A stretch of 62,315 nucleotides of DNA from Micrococcales bacterium 73-13 (GTDB lineage: Bacteria; Actinomycetota; Actinomycetes; Actinomycetales; Microbacteriaceae): positions 24,936 to 87,250 of the forward strand of contig MKVN01000034.1 in assembly GCA_001898855.1 (NCBI GenBank), written 5' to 3'. Shown here piece after piece: positions 41,762 through 54,713 of this stretch. Position numbers and translations under genes: made by a program. Below the pieces are notes generated by a model. The model saw nothing but the letters and a program-made list of their open reading frames with translations, searched no databases and was not told where the DNA came from. Numbering within the stretch: position 1 is the first letter of the stretch; each line of letters starts with the position of its first letter.

Positions 41762-41841
41762 GTGCACGTGGAGTGCCGTACCACCATACCGGCTCGGTCC
41801 GGCCGCCGACCGGGCACCCCCCATTCGGGGGACATTTCGGG

Positions 41842-41943
41842 CATACTGGTGTCGAGGCCTCGGGCCGGCGGGCACGTCGACCCAACCAGCCGGGCCGCGA
41901 CGCAGGATCCCCGCCCCGCGTCGCGGCCCACTTCTTTCTCGTT
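41842..41943 (+). ncRNA. Candidate small RNA or dcd attenuator
   Basis: CATACT (41842-41847) is a -10-like element. The following stretch can form GTCGA/TCGAC pairing (41851-41855 with 41877-41881). Then comes a perfect 12-base-pair stem, GGGCCGCGACGC (41892-41903) with GCGTCGCGGCCC (41918-41929), a 14-base loop holding two CCCC runs, and the tail ACTTCTTTCTCGTT. No gene on this strand needs a terminator here, so it may end a roughly 90-base RNA, or act as an attenuator before dcd. Confidence 0.5.
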
Positions 41944-41948
41944 ACGCT
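41943..41948 (+). promoter_or_regulatory. -10 element (leaderless) of dcd
   Basis: TACGCT six bases before the ATG at 41955, touching the T-rich tail of the hairpin before it. Confidence 0.6.
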
Positions 41949-41954
41949 TTCCGC

Positions 41955-42536
41955 ATGCTCCTCTCCGACCGCGACATCCGCGCCGAGCTCGCGGCGGGCC
42001 GCATCGGGCTCGAGCCGCTCGACCTCGGGATGGTGCAGCCCTCGAGCGTCGACGTCCGCCTCGACCGCTGGTTCCGGCTGTTCGACAACCACAAGTACGC
42101 GCACATCGACCCCGCGCAGGAGCAGGCCGAGCTCACCCGGCTCGTCGAGGTCGACCCGGACGAGGCCTTCGTCCTGCATCCCGGCGAGTTCGTGCTCGGC
42201 TCGACGTACGAGCAGGTGAGCCTCCCGGACGACCTCGCGGCGCGGCTGGAGGGCAAGTCGAGCCTCGGGCGCCTCGGGCTCATGACGCACTCGACGGCGG
42301 GGTTCATCGACCCGGGCTTCTCCGGGCACGTCACGCTCGAGCTCGCGAACGTCGCGACGCTGCCGGTCAAGCTCTGGCCGGGGATGAAGATCGGGCAGCT
42401 CTGCTTCTTCCGCACCAGCTCCCCGGTCGAGAGCCCCTACGGCACCGGCGCCTACGGCAACCGCTACCAGGGTCAGCGCGGCCCGACGGCGTCCCGCTCC
42501 TGGCAGGGCTTCCACCGCACCCGCGTCAGCGACTGA
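41955..42536 (+). CDS. dcd: dCTP deaminase (probably bifunctional with dUTPase)
   Basis: A 193-residue trimeric deaminase that makes dUMP/dUTP for thymidylate synthesis. Motifs are [45 protein letters not shown] (nucleotide site), GHVTLELAN with the catalytic Glu, and [13 protein letters not shown]. The sequence is very like the M. tuberculosis enzyme, which both deaminates and removes pyrophosphate, so the same is inferred here. The transcript is probably leaderless. Confidence 0.95.
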   Translation: MLLSDRDIRAELAAGRIGLEPLDLGMVQPSSVDVRLDRWFRLFDNHKYAHIDPAQEQAELTRLVEVDPDEAFVLHPGEFVLGSTYEQVSLPDDLAARLEGKSSLGRLGLMTHSTAGFIDPGFSGHVTLELANVATLPVKLWPGMKIGQLCFFRTSSPVESPYGTGAYGNRYQGQRGPTASRSWQGFHRTRVSD

Positions 42537-42545
42537 GCCGCGGCG

Positions 42546-44006
42546 CTACAGGCGCTCGTGCCTCGGCAGCCGGACGAGGAGCAGCAGCACCAGGCCGACC
42601 AGCAGCACCAGCGTGATGCCGAGCACGCCCCAGATGGTCGACGCGGCGATGGCGATGAACGTCGACCACATGAGCGGCGCGATGAAGCTGGCGACCCGGC
42701 CGGTCGTCGCGTAGAGCCCGAAGATCTCGCCCTGCATCCCCGCGGGCGTGACCCTGGCGAGCAGCGAGCGGCTCGCCGCCTGCGCCGGGCCGACGAACGC
42801 GGACAGCAGCAGGCCGGAGACCCAGAACACGATCCTCCCCTGCCCCGCGAGAGCGAACATGACGACCCCCATGACGACGAGGCCGCTGAGGGAGAAGATG
42901 ATGACCGCGCGGCCGCCGAACCGGTCGTCGAAGCGGCCGGCGACGATCGTCGAGATGCCGGCGACGACGTTCGCGGCGATGCCGAAGAGCATCACCTCGG
43001 TCGGAGGGAAGCCGAACGCGACCGCGGCGAGCACCCCGCCGAACGCGAACACGCCGGCGAGGCCGTCCCGGTAGACCGCGCTCGCGAGCAGGAACCAGAA
43101 GGTCGGGCGGTGGTCGCGGAACAGGCGCGCGAGGTCCTGCACCAGGATCGCGTAGGAGCGGAGGAAGCCGACCCGGGTCTGGTCGCCGTGCGGGGCGCCC
43201 TCGGGCACGTTGCGCCAGATCGGGATGGAGAACACGAGCGTCCAGACCGCCGCGCCGACGGCGATCAGCCGGTAGCCGAGCCCGTCCTCGGCCGGCAGCA
43301 GGTCGAACTGGCTGAGCACGACGACGATGCCGAGCGCGACGATGCCGCCGATGTAGCCGAGGCCCCAGCCGAGGCCGGAGATCCGCCCGATCGTCTTCGG
43401 CGTCGAGACCTCGGCGAGCATCGCGTTGTAGTTGACCCCGGCGATCTCCGAGATGACGGCGCCGAGGGCGAGCACGATCGCGCCGAACCAGAAGTAGGCC
43501 GGGTCCTCGAAGGTGAAGAACAGCGCGAACTGGGCGAGCGCGAGCAGCATGGTGAAGACGAACAGCCAGCGCTTCTTGCGCCCGGTGGCGTCCGCGCGCT
43601 GGCCGAGCACCGGCGCCAGCAGCAGGATGAGGATGCCGGCGGCGGTGGTCGCCCAGCCGTAGCCGCTGGACAGGTCGGCGAGCGAGCGGCAGTACTCGGT
43701 CGCGGTGTTCGCCGCCGTGTCGCAGCTCATCCGGATCGGATCGCCGGTGGCGTCGACGCCGACGACGCCGCTCGCCGCGACGTCCTCGGGGAGGAAGTGC
43801 CAGGAGACCAGGTAGAGGCTCGCCCAGACGAAGGTGAGGATGACCGAGTTGAACGGCTGGGTCGCCCAGTCCCAGAACGCCCAGCTCACGACCGCCTTGC
43901 GCGGCGCGGCCTCGGGCGTGGCGCCGCGGCCCATGGCGCCGACCGCGCCGGTGTTCGCGGTGGGCGGGGGCGTGGGAACGGCGTCCTCGCCGTCGGCATC
44001 CGTCAT
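42546..44006 (-). CDS. UMF1-type major facilitator transporter
   Basis: A 486-residue MFS protein with about 12 membrane helices. The family start AFWDWATQPFNSVILTFVW is at about residues 43-61 and the loop APVLGQRADATGRKKRW is the MFS A motif, as in the UMF1/Atg22-like group. The substrate is unknown. The N-terminal 38 residues are a Pro/Ala/Gly-rich tail. TAGATT lies six bases before the ATG. Confidence 0.85.
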   Translation of the reverse strand: MTDADGEDAVPTPPPTANTGAVGAMGRGATPEAAPRKAVVSWAFWDWATQPFNSVILTFVWASLYLVSWHFLPEDVAASGVVGVDATGDPIRMSCDTAANTATEYCRSLADLSSGYGWATTAAGILILLLAPVLGQRADATGRKKRWLFVFTMLLALAQFALFFTFEDPAYFWFGAIVLALGAVISEIAGVNYNAMLAEVSTPKTIGRISGLGWGLGYIGGIVALGIVVVLSQFDLLPAEDGLGYRLIAVGAAVWTLVFSIPIWRNVPEGAPHGDQTRVGFLRSYAILVQDLARLFRDHRPTFWFLLASAVYRDGLAGVFAFGGVLAAVAFGFPPTEVMLFGIAANVVAGISTIVAGRFDDRFGGRAVIIFSLSGLVVMGVVMFALAGQGRIVFWVSGLLLSAFVGPAQAASRSLLARVTPAGMQGEIFGLYATTGRVASFIAPLMWSTFIAIAASTIWGVLGITLVLLVGLVLLLLVRLPRHERL

Positions 44007-44012
44007 GGGACG

Positions 44013-44018
44013 AATCTA
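44013..44018 (-). promoter_or_regulatory. -10 element (leaderless) of MFS gene
   Basis: TAGATT on the minus strand, six bases before the ATG at 44006. Confidence 0.6.
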
Positions 44019-44098
44019 TTGGTGCCCGGTGAGCGCTCGGTAGCCCTTCGTCGAACGCATCCCCGCCGTCCGGATCGCCTGCCGTCCGGGGCGCAAGA

Positions 44099-44119
44099 CT
44101 TGAGCGATACCGGCTCAGG
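44099..44119. promoter_or_regulatory. HspR box (HAIR) 1 of dnaK operon
   Basis: CTTGAGC-N7-GCTCAGG, close to the HAIR consensus CTTGAGT-N7-ACTCAAG. It lies just upstream of the dnaK -35. Confidence 0.8.
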
Positions 44120-44125
44120 TTTGGG

Positions 44126-44151
44126 TTGACAGCCGAACAAGAAGGACTAGG

Positions 44152-44153
<2 letters not shown>
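44126..44153 (+). promoter_or_regulatory. dnaK operon promoter
   Basis: TTGACA (44126-44131), 16-base spacer, TAGGAT (44148-44153). This is a strong housekeeping-type promoter flanked by two HspR boxes. Confidence 0.85.
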
Positions 44154-46058
<1,905 letters not shown>

Positions 46059-46066
46059 GCGGCGGC

Positions 46067-46666
46067 ATGTCGGAGCGGGACGACGAGGACGACCTCCTCG
46101 GCCGGCCGCCGTCGGACCGGCCCTCCGCTCAGGAGGGCGCGTCCGGCGAGCAGGACGAGGAGCTGATCGCGGTCGACGCGGCGCACGACGCCGAGGCGGA
46201 GGCGCTCTCGGAGTCGGACCAGGCGATCCTGGACGGCGCCCAGCAGGACCTGGTCGCCGAGATGCGGGACCGCGCCGCGCGCGCGGAGGCCGAGCTGGTC
46301 AACTTCCGCAACCGCGTCGAGCGCGACCGCCAGGCCAACCGCGAGGCCGCGATCGCCGAGGTGCTGCGAGCGCTGCTCCCGGCGCTCGACGACCTCGACC
46401 GGGCCGAGGCGCACGGGGACCTGCCGGAGGGCAGCCCGATGGGGATGATCGCGGCGAAGCTGCGGACCGGGCTCGAGCGCTTCGGGCTCACCTCGTTCGG
46501 CGCGGCCGGCGACCCGTTCGACCCGGCGCTGCACGAGGCGCTGTTCCAGCAGCCGACCCCGGGCGCGCAGTCCCAGACGGTGCTCGAGGTCGTCGAGGCG
46601 GGCTACCGCTTCGGCGACCGGGTGGTCCGCCCGGCGAAGGTCGCGGTCGCGGTCCCGGCGGAGTGA
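46067..46666 (+). CDS. grpE: Nucleotide exchange factor GrpE
   Basis: A 199-residue GrpE. After an acidic, disordered N-terminal 60 residues comes a long helix (LVAEMRDRAARAEAELVNFRNR) and the beta domain ending in QTVLEVVEAGYRFGDRVVRPAKVAVA. It releases ADP from DnaK. It lies 8 bases after dnaK. Confidence 0.96.
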   Translation: MSERDDEDDLLGRPPSDRPSAQEGASGEQDEELIAVDAAHDAEAEALSESDQAILDGAQQDLVAEMRDRAARAEAELVNFRNRVERDRQANREAAIAEVLRALLPALDDLDRAEAHGDLPEGSPMGMIAAKLRTGLERFGLTSFGAAGDPFDPALHEALFQQPTPGAQSQTVLEVVEAGYRFGDRVVRPAKVAVAVPAE

Positions 46667-46699
46667 CGCTCCCGGTCGCCCCGCCGCGATGGACCCATA

Positions 46700-46731
46700 C
46701 TGATCCCGAGACGCCCTGATCCCGAGACGCC
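46700..46731 (+). repeat. Tandem 16-base repeat before dnaJ
   Basis: CTGATCCCGAGACGCC occurs twice in direct tandem (46700-46715 and 46716-46731). CATACT (46696-46701) at its left edge could be a -10 for an internal dnaJ-hspR transcript. Confidence 0.8.
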
Positions 46732-46746
46732 GAGAGGAGGCACCGG

Positions 46747-47718
46747 ATGGCGAGCCAGGACTGGTTCGAGAAGGACTTCTACGCGTCGCTCGGCGTCGCG
46801 AAGGACGTCTCGGACGCCGAGCTGAAGAAGGTCTACCGCAAGCTCGCGCGGCAGCACCACCCGGACTCCAACCCGGGTGACGCCGCCGCCGAGGCGCGGT
46901 TCAAGGAGATCAGCGAGGCGTACGCCGTGCTCTCCGACCCGGAGCAGCGCCAGGAGTACGACCAGCTGCGCGCGCTCGGCGCGGGCGGCGCGCGGTTCTC
47001 GCCCGGCGCCGGCGGCGACTTCGAGGACCTGCTCGGCGGCCTGTTCGGCGGCGGCGCCCGCGGCGGCTTCGGCGGCGCGGGCTACGGCGGGAGCTACGAC
47101 GACGTGCTGGGCGGCCTGTTCGGCGGCGGCGCCCGCGGCGGCCGGGCCCCCCGCGGTCCCCGCCGGGGCCGGGATCAGCACGCCTCCGTGACGCTCGACT
47201 TCCAGACGGCGTCGAACGGCGACACCATGACGCTGCAGACCGGCGACGGCCGGTCGGTGAACGTCCGCATCCCGCCCGGGGTCGCGGACGGCCAGAGGAT
47301 CAAGCTGCGCGGCAAGGGCGAGCCGAGCCCGAACGGCGGCGAGCCGGGCGACCTCGTGCTCGAGGTGGCGGTGCGCCCGCATCCGGTGTTCACCCGCGAG
47401 GGGCTGAACCTGCGCGTGGTGCTGCCGGTGACGTTCGTCGAGGCGGCGCTCGGTGCGACCGTCGAGGTGCCGACGCTCGGCGGCGAGCCGGTCAAGGTCA
47501 AGGTGCCGGCCGGCACCCCGAGCGGCCGCGTGCTGCGGGTCAAGGGCAAGGGGATCTCCTCGAAGAAGGGGCAGGGCGACCTGCTCGTCGAGGTCCAGGT
47601 CGCCGTGCCGCGCCGGGTCGACGGCGCCGCGCGGGAGGCGCTCGAGGCGTTCGCCGCCGCGATGCCGGCGGAGGATCCGCGCGAGGACCTCCTCGCCAAG
47701 GCGAGGGCCGCACGATGA
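46747..47718 (+). CDS. dnaJ: DnaJ-type co-chaperone without zinc finger
   Basis: A 323-residue J protein with J domain HPD in QHHPDSNPGDAA, a Gly/Phe-rich linker and two C-terminal beta domains (VTLDFQTASNGDTMTLQ; GDLVLEVAVRPHPVFTREGL). No cysteine is present, so the CxxCxGxG zinc finger is absent and it is CbpA/DnaJ1-like. The linker repeats LGGLFGGGARGG twice from an exact 33-base duplication (47035-47067 and 47110-47142). GAGAGGAGG precedes the ATG. Its stop overlaps the hspR ATG. Confidence 0.93.
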   Translation: MASQDWFEKDFYASLGVAKDVSDAELKKVYRKLARQHHPDSNPGDAAAEARFKEISEAYAVLSDPEQRQEYDQLRALGAGGARFSPGAGGDFEDLLGGLFGGGARGGFGGAGYGGSYDDVLGGLFGGGARGGRAPRGPRRGRDQHASVTLDFQTASNGDTMTLQTGDGRSVNVRIPPGVADGQRIKLRGKGEPSPNGGEPGDLVLEVAVRPHPVFTREGLNLRVVLPVTFVEAALGATVEVPTLGGEPVKVKVPAGTPSGRVLRVKGKGISSKKGQGDLLVEVQVAVPRRVDGAAREALEAFAAAMPAEDPREDLLAKARAAR

Positions 47719-48131
47719 TCGACGAGCGCTCCCCCGTGCTGCCCATCCAGGCCGCCGCCGACCTGGCGGGCATGCATCCGCAGACGCTGCGCCAGTACGA
47801 CCGTCTCGGACTGGTCTCCCCGACGCGCACCGCCGGGCAGTCGCGGCGCTACTCGCTGCGCGACGTCGAGCGGCTCCGTGAGGTGGCCCGGCTGTCCGGC
47901 GAGGGGCTGAACCTGGAGGGCATCCGCCGCATCCTCGACCTCGAGAACCAGGTGCTCGCGCTCGCGCAGCGCGTCCGCGAGCTGGAGTCGGCGCTCGCCG
48001 ACGAGGTGCGGAACCGCCCGGGCCGGCGCGTCTTCGCCGCCGGCGCCGAGGGCGAGGTCGTCACGGTGCGCTCCGGCACCCGCGTGAAGCGCGCGAACGC
48101 CGTCGTGCTCTGGTCGCCGCGAGCGCAGTAG
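47715..48131 (+). CDS. hspR: Heat-shock repressor HspR
   Basis: A 138-residue MerR-family regulator with PIQAAADLAGMHPQTLRQYDRLGLVSP (helix-turn-helix, given in part), GQSRRYSLRDVERLREVARL, then a coiled-coil helix LDLENQVLALAQRVRELESAL. HspR binds HAIR boxes with DnaK as co-repressor. Three such boxes are in this window (two before dnaK, one before clpB). It is coupled to dnaJ by ATGA, giving an autoregulated operon. Confidence 0.95.
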   Translation: MIDERSPVLPIQAAADLAGMHPQTLRQYDRLGLVSPTRTAGQSRRYSLRDVERLREVARLSGEGLNLEGIRRILDLENQVLALAQRVRELESALADEVRNRPGRRVFAAGAEGEVVTVRSGTRVKRANAVVLWSPRAQ

Positions 48132-48145
48132 CGGCCGCGCCGGCC

Positions 48146-49480
48146 TCAGGCGCTGACGCTCGCCGGGACCCGGGCCGGGACCGCCCGCGGCAGCAGCCGC
48201 GCCGGATCGATCGCGACCAGCGCGAGCCGCCCGGTGGCGGCGAGGAACAGCAGCACGACGAGGACGTTGCGCAGCGTGAGCACGATGGCCGCGAACGGCT
48301 CGCCCTCGACGAGCGGCATGTAGAGGATCGGGAAGACCATCGTGGTCAGCAGCGAGATCGCCGCGAGCCACAGCGCGACGCCGCGCCAGCGCGCCCGGTC
48401 GACCGCCAGGCCCGCGACCACGATCGGCACCAGCCAGAGCATGTACTGCGGCGAGCCCACCTTGTTCAGCGCGATCAGCGCGGCGGTGAGCGCGAGGGCG
48501 CCGAGCAGCAGCAGCCGCGGCTCCATCCCCCCGGCGTCCGGTCCGAGCCGGCGCAGCCGCAGCCGCGCGACGACGAGCAGGGCGACCACGACGACGCAGG
48601 CGAGCATCATCGCGACGCCGATCGCCTCGGCCGCCTCGGTCGCGCCGGGGCCGGCCACCTCGCGCGTCGCGAGCCGCAGGTCCTCGAAGATCCGGTAGCC
48701 CTCGCCGCCGAGCACCGCGCCCCAGACCCACGGCGTCGCGATCGGCGCCTCGAGCTGCAGGGCCCGGTCGGACTGCACGGTCACGAAGCTGAGCAGGTTC
48801 GGCCCCCCGCCGCCGAGCACGACGACCAGCGCGACGGCGGCGCTCATCGCGAGGCCGCCGAGCGCGATCGCCCAGCGGCGCCGCGAGACGACGAAGGCGC
48901 TCACCGCGAGCGACACGGGCCACACCTTGACCCAGGCCGCCGCGGCGATGAGCGCGCCGGCGACGGCCGGCCGGCGGACGACGAGCGCGAGCGCCATGAT
49001 CGCCAGCGGCACCGTGACGGCCTCGAGCCGCAGCAGCGCGACCGGGGCGAGCAGGAACTCGAAGAGCAGGAACCACCAGGCGGCCGGATACGCGCGCCGG
49101 TCGCGCAGCCGTCGGGTGAGCGTGAGCACGGCGGCGGCGTTCAGCGCGGTCATGATGACCAGCCAGACGGCGAGGTAGCCGCCGCGGCCGGCGAGCAGCG
49201 CGAGCACGATCGGCAGCAGGGCGCCGGCCGGGTAGACCCAGGGCTCGTCGAACACCGGTCCGTGCCCGCTCATGGTCTGCATCGCCCAGGTCCGGTAGAG
49301 CGGCAGGTCGCCCTCGGTGCCGCCGCGCAGCATGATCGGCAGCAGCGCGAGCGCGTAGGCGAGGTGCAGCGCGGCGAACCCGGCGGCCAGGCCGTAGGGG
49401 CCTCGGCTGAACGAGACCAGCAGTCCCGTGATGCGAGCGACGCCGGAGGCCGCCCGCGCGTCGTCGCGGCCCATGGGCAT
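48146..49480 (-). CDS. GT87-type (DUF2029) membrane glycosyltransferase
   Basis: A 444-residue GT-C fold protein with about 11-12 membrane helices. The region after helix 1 carries GGTEGDLPLYRTWAMQTMSG with the acidic residues expected for polyprenyl-phosphomannose-dependent catalysis, followed by WVYPAGALLPI. Relatives are mannosyltransferases of the actinobacterial envelope. The acceptor is unknown. TACAAT lies seven bases before the ATG. It converges on hspR and is divergent from clpB. Confidence 0.8.
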   Translation of the reverse strand: MPMGRDDARAASGVARITGLLVSFSRGPYGLAAGFAALHLAYALALLPIMLRGGTEGDLPLYRTWAMQTMSGHGPVFDEPWVYPAGALLPIVLALLAGRGGYLAVWLVIMTALNAAAVLTLTRRLRDRRAYPAAWWFLLFEFLLAPVALLRLEAVTVPLAIMALALVVRRPAVAGALIAAAAWVKVWPVSLAVSAFVVSRRRWAIALGGLAMSAAVALVVVLGGGGPNLLSFVTVQSDRALQLEAPIATPWVWGAVLGGEGYRIFEDLRLATREVAGPGATEAAEAIGVAMMLACVVVVALLVVARLRLRRLGPDAGGMEPRLLLLGALALTAALIALNKVGSPQYMLWLVPIVVAGLAVDRARWRGVALWLAAISLLTTMVFPILYMPLVEGEPFAAIVLTLRNVLVVLLFLAATGRLALVAIDPARLLPRAVPARVPASVSA

Positions 49481-49487
49481 AGCGGGG

Positions 49488-49493
49488 ATTGTA
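49488..49493 (-). promoter_or_regulatory. -10 element (leaderless) of GT87 gene
   Basis: TACAAT on the minus strand, seven bases before the ATG at 49480. Confidence 0.55.
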
Positions 49494-49601
49494 GGCAGCT
49501 TCCCCGGACGTTCCCCGCGAGTGCGGCCGCGGGGAGGCTCCGGTCGCGACGTGGCGGACGGATTCCGGTGACCGCCTCTGGCGTTCCGACGAGGAACAGG
49601 C

Positions 49602-49626
49602 TAAACTTGAGTCTCAGCAACTCAAG
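49602..49626 (+). promoter_or_regulatory. clpB promoter with perfect HspR box (HAIR 3)
   Basis: CTTGAGT-N7-ACTCAAG at 49606-49626 matches the HAIR consensus exactly. The -10 TAAACT (49602-49607) overlaps its left edge, so a bound HspR would block transcription. Confidence 0.9.
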
Positions 49627-49644
49627 TTTGGAGAGACCAGGACC

Positions 49645-51800
<2,156 letters not shown>

Positions 51801-51801
<1 letters not shown>

Positions 51802-52586
51802 TGCCCGCGGCGGTCTCGATCGGCCTCGCCGGCGGCGTGCCGGTCCAGGCGATCGTCGAGACCGCGACGGCGGCCGAGCGCGCCGGCCTGCGCGCCCTCT
51901 GGCTGAACGAGACGCCGGGCGTCGACGCGCTCGCCGGGCTCGCCGCCGCCGCCGCGACCGAGCGGCTGCTGCTGGGGGTCGGCGTGGTGCCGCTGGACCG
52001 GTTCCCCGCCGACGTCCTCGCGGCGCGCGTCGAGCGCGCCGGCATCCCGCCCGAGCGGCTGCTGCTCGGCGTCGGCTCCGGCCGGGCCCCGCACGCGGCG
52101 GCCCTCGTCGAGCGCGGGGTCCGCGGCCTGCGCGACCGGGTGGGCTCGCCGATCCTGGTCGGCGGGCTCGGGCCGCTCGTGCGCCGGGTCGGCGCCGAGC
52201 TCGCGGACGGGCTGCTGCTGAACTGGCTGCCGCCGGACGCGGCCGCGGCGGCCGCGGACGACGCCCGGCGGCAGGCGGCCGCGGCGGGCCGGCCCCGCCC
52301 GCACGTCGCGCTCTACGCGCGCACCGCGATCGATCCCGCGGCGCACCCGGCGCTCCGCGCCGAGGCCGAGCGCTACGCGGCCTTCCCCGGCTATGCCGCG
52401 AACTTCGCCCGCATCGGCCGCGGGCCGCTGGACGGCTCGATCCTCGCGGCCGACGCCGCCGGGCTCCGCGCCGGCGTCGCGGCCTACGCCGCCGCGGTCG
52501 ACGAGCTCGTGCTGCGCGCGATCACCGCGAACGGCACTCCGGCCGAGATCGGTCGCCTCGTCGACGCGGTCGCGGCCACGGCCTAG
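51801..52586 (+). CDS. LLM-class (luciferase-like) oxidoreductase
   Basis: A 261-residue luciferase-like TIM barrel, shorter than most (300-350). Visible are SIGLAGGVPVQAIVETATAAERAGL, LLGVGVVPLDRFPADVLAARV, GVGSGRAPHAAALVERGVRGL and GAELADGLLLNWLPPDAA. The family uses FMN or F420, and the cofactor cannot be told. The ATG shares one base with the clpB stop (TGATG), so it may be co-transcribed under HspR control. The 3' end overlaps the convergent acyltransferase gene by 4 bases. Confidence 0.8.
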
Positions 52587-54652
52587 CGCGCCAGCGCGGT
52601 CCCGATCGCGTCCCGGATCAGCGGGATCAGCGTGGACACCCAGGTCGCGGTCAGGTGGTCCTTGTCGCGGTAGACGTTCGCGCCGCCGATCACGGCGCCG
52701 CAGTCCTCCCCCGGGCAGTAGACGTCGCTGAGGTCGACGACGGCCGCGGCGCTCGTCGCCCCCGCCGCGCGCAGCGGATCGTCCGCGTCGAGCCCCTCCG
52801 CGCGCGGCACCGTGCAGTCCGCCGCGTCGCCGCGCTGCCGCAGGCACTTGTTCGGGTCGTCCGACCAGGAGGGGTTGTCGACGACGGCGACGATCGGCGA
52901 CCCGGCCGCGGTCCACGCCGCGACGAGCCCGTCGACCGCCGCGGGCGCGCCGCCGCGATAGACCGTCTGCGCGAACGCGGTCGTCACGATCGCGTCGAAC
53001 GACGCCTCGCCCGCGAGCTCGTCGGCGAGCCGCTGCTGGAACTGCGCGCACCCCTCCCCGAAGGCGCCGCCCTCCGCGAGCGGCGCCGCGTTCCACGGGC
53101 AGGCGCCCTTGAGATAGGTGGTCAGCGACCAGCCCTCGGCATCGGCGAGCGCGATCATCGCGTCCAGGTACTGGTAGGCGTGGCTGTCGCCGATCAGCGC
53201 CACCCGGGGGGCGTCCGGCCGGTCCGAGCCGAAGACGCAGGGTCGCAGCGTCGGGTCGTTGAGCTGCGACAGGCACTCCGGGTGCTGCGGCGAGTCGGCG
53301 CCGGCGAAGCCCCAGCTCGGGATGATCGCGTCGGCGAGCTCCGGGTTCTCGCAGCCGTCGAGCGCGGCGGCGGCGCCGAAGCACGCCGGCGGGTCGGCCT
53401 GCACCTCGGCGAGCTGCGCCGCCTCCGCCCGGTACCGCGGGTCCTGGACCGCCCACGCGGCGCCGATCACGAGCGCCGCGACGCCCATCAGGGCGACCGA
53501 CGCGACGGCGGTGCGCCGCGCCCGGTGCTCGGTGAGCGTCCGCCAGCGCCGCGCCGGGTCCTCGACCAGTCGCTTGGTGCCCCAGGCGAGCAGGATCGCG
53601 GCGACGAGCAGCAGCACGCGGTTCCACCACTGCAGCGGCCAGCCCGGGATGTAGGGCGCGACGATGATGAGCGGCCAGTGCCACAGGTAGAGCGAGTAGG
53701 AGATGTCGCCGAAGAAGCGCATCGGCGCGATCGCGAGCACGCGGCCCGGCAGCCACCAGCCGTCCGATCGCCGCGCGGCGATCGCGAGCGCGGTGCCGAG
53801 CACCGGGATCATGGCGATCCAGCCGGGGAAGGCGGTCTGCCGGTCGAAGAACCAGCCGGCGCCGAGCACGAGCAGCACGCCGAGCCAGCCGACGATCGCC
53901 GACAGCCAGCGCGCGGAGGGGCGGATGGCGGGCAGCAGCGCGAGGAGCGCGCCGACCGCGAACTCCCACATCCGGGTGTAGGTCGTGAAGTACGCCGGCG
54001 GGCCGATCAGCTGGGTGAGCACGCCGCTGAGGATGTAGCTCGCGAGGCCGACGACCACCACCGCCCAGAGGATCGCCCGGCGGCGGCGCCCCGCGGGATC
54101 GCCCGCGGCGTGGCCGACGTCGCCGACCGCGGCCGTGCGCCGCGCGACCCCGCGTGCCGCGAGCCAGGCCGCGAGCAGCAGCAGGAGCGGCCAGACCACG
54201 TAGAACTGCTCCTCCAGCGACAGCGACCAGTAGTGCTGCGCGATCGACTCGTGCCCGCCCGCGAGGTAGTCGGTGGAGGCGCCGACGAGCGCCCAGTTCT
54301 GCACGTAGAACGTCGAGGCGAGCAGCTCCCTGACGTTCGTCGGCATCGAGGAGACCGGCATCAGCGTCAGGCACAGCACCGCCGACACGATGATGACGAG
54401 GATCGCCGCCGGCAGCAGCCGGCGGGCGCGCTTCGCCCAGAACGTGCCGAGCCGGACCCGCCCGGTGGCGGCGATCTCGCGGACCAGCTGCCCGGTGATG
54501 AGGAAGCCCGAGATGACGAAGAACACGTCGACGCCGATGTAGCCGCCGGTGAGTCGGCCGGGCCAGATGTGGAAGACGACGACGAGCAGCACCGCGATCG
54601 CGCGGAGCCCCTGGATGTGCGGCTCGAAGTGGTCCGGCCGGGGCGTGCTCAC
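52583..54652 (-). CDS. Acyltransferase 3 with SGNH domain (OafA/YrhL type)
   Basis: A 689-residue membrane O-acyltransferase. Ten or so helices follow HIQGLRAIAVLLVVVFHIW (catalytic His28) and GVDVFFVISGFLITGQL. The extracytoplasmic C-terminal SGNH hydrolase domain has the Ser block VALIGDSHAYQYL and the Asp-His pair in DKDHLTATW. Such proteins O-acetylate cell-wall sugars. The frame is open to 54709, but TAGCCT seven bases before the GTG at 54652 fixes the start. Confidence 0.9.
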   Translation of the reverse strand: MSTPRPDHFEPHIQGLRAIAVLLVVVFHIWPGRLTGGYIGVDVFFVISGFLITGQLVREIAATGRVRLGTFWAKRARRLLPAAILVIIVSAVLCLTLMPVSSMPTNVRELLASTFYVQNWALVGASTDYLAGGHESIAQHYWSLSLEEQFYVVWPLLLLLAAWLAARGVARRTAAVGDVGHAAGDPAGRRRRAILWAVVVVGLASYILSGVLTQLIGPPAYFTTYTRMWEFAVGALLALLPAIRPSARWLSAIVGWLGVLLVLGAGWFFDRQTAFPGWIAMIPVLGTALAIAARRSDGWWLPGRVLAIAPMRFFGDISYSLYLWHWPLIIVAPYIPGWPLQWWNRVLLLVAAILLAWGTKRLVEDPARRWRTLTEHRARRTAVASVALMGVAALVIGAAWAVQDPRYRAEAAQLAEVQADPPACFGAAAALDGCENPELADAIIPSWGFAGADSPQHPECLSQLNDPTLRPCVFGSDRPDAPRVALIGDSHAYQYLDAMIALADAEGWSLTTYLKGACPWNAAPLAEGGAFGEGCAQFQQRLADELAGEASFDAIVTTAFAQTVYRGGAPAAVDGLVAAWTAAGSPIVAVVDNPSWSDDPNKCLRQRGDAADCTVPRAEGLDADDPLRAAGATSAAAVVDLSDVYCPGEDCGAVIGGANVYRDKDHLTATWVSTLIPLIRDAIGTALAR

Positions 54653-54659
54653 CCAGCCG

Positions 54660-54665
54660 AGGCTA
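54660..54665 (-). promoter_or_regulatory. -10 element (leaderless) of acyltransferase gene
   Basis: TAGCCT on the minus strand, seven bases before the GTG at 54652. Confidence 0.6.
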
Positions 54666-54713
54666 CCGGCGACCCGCCGTCGCACCGGTCCGCCGGGCCG
54701 GGGTCGCACCGGC

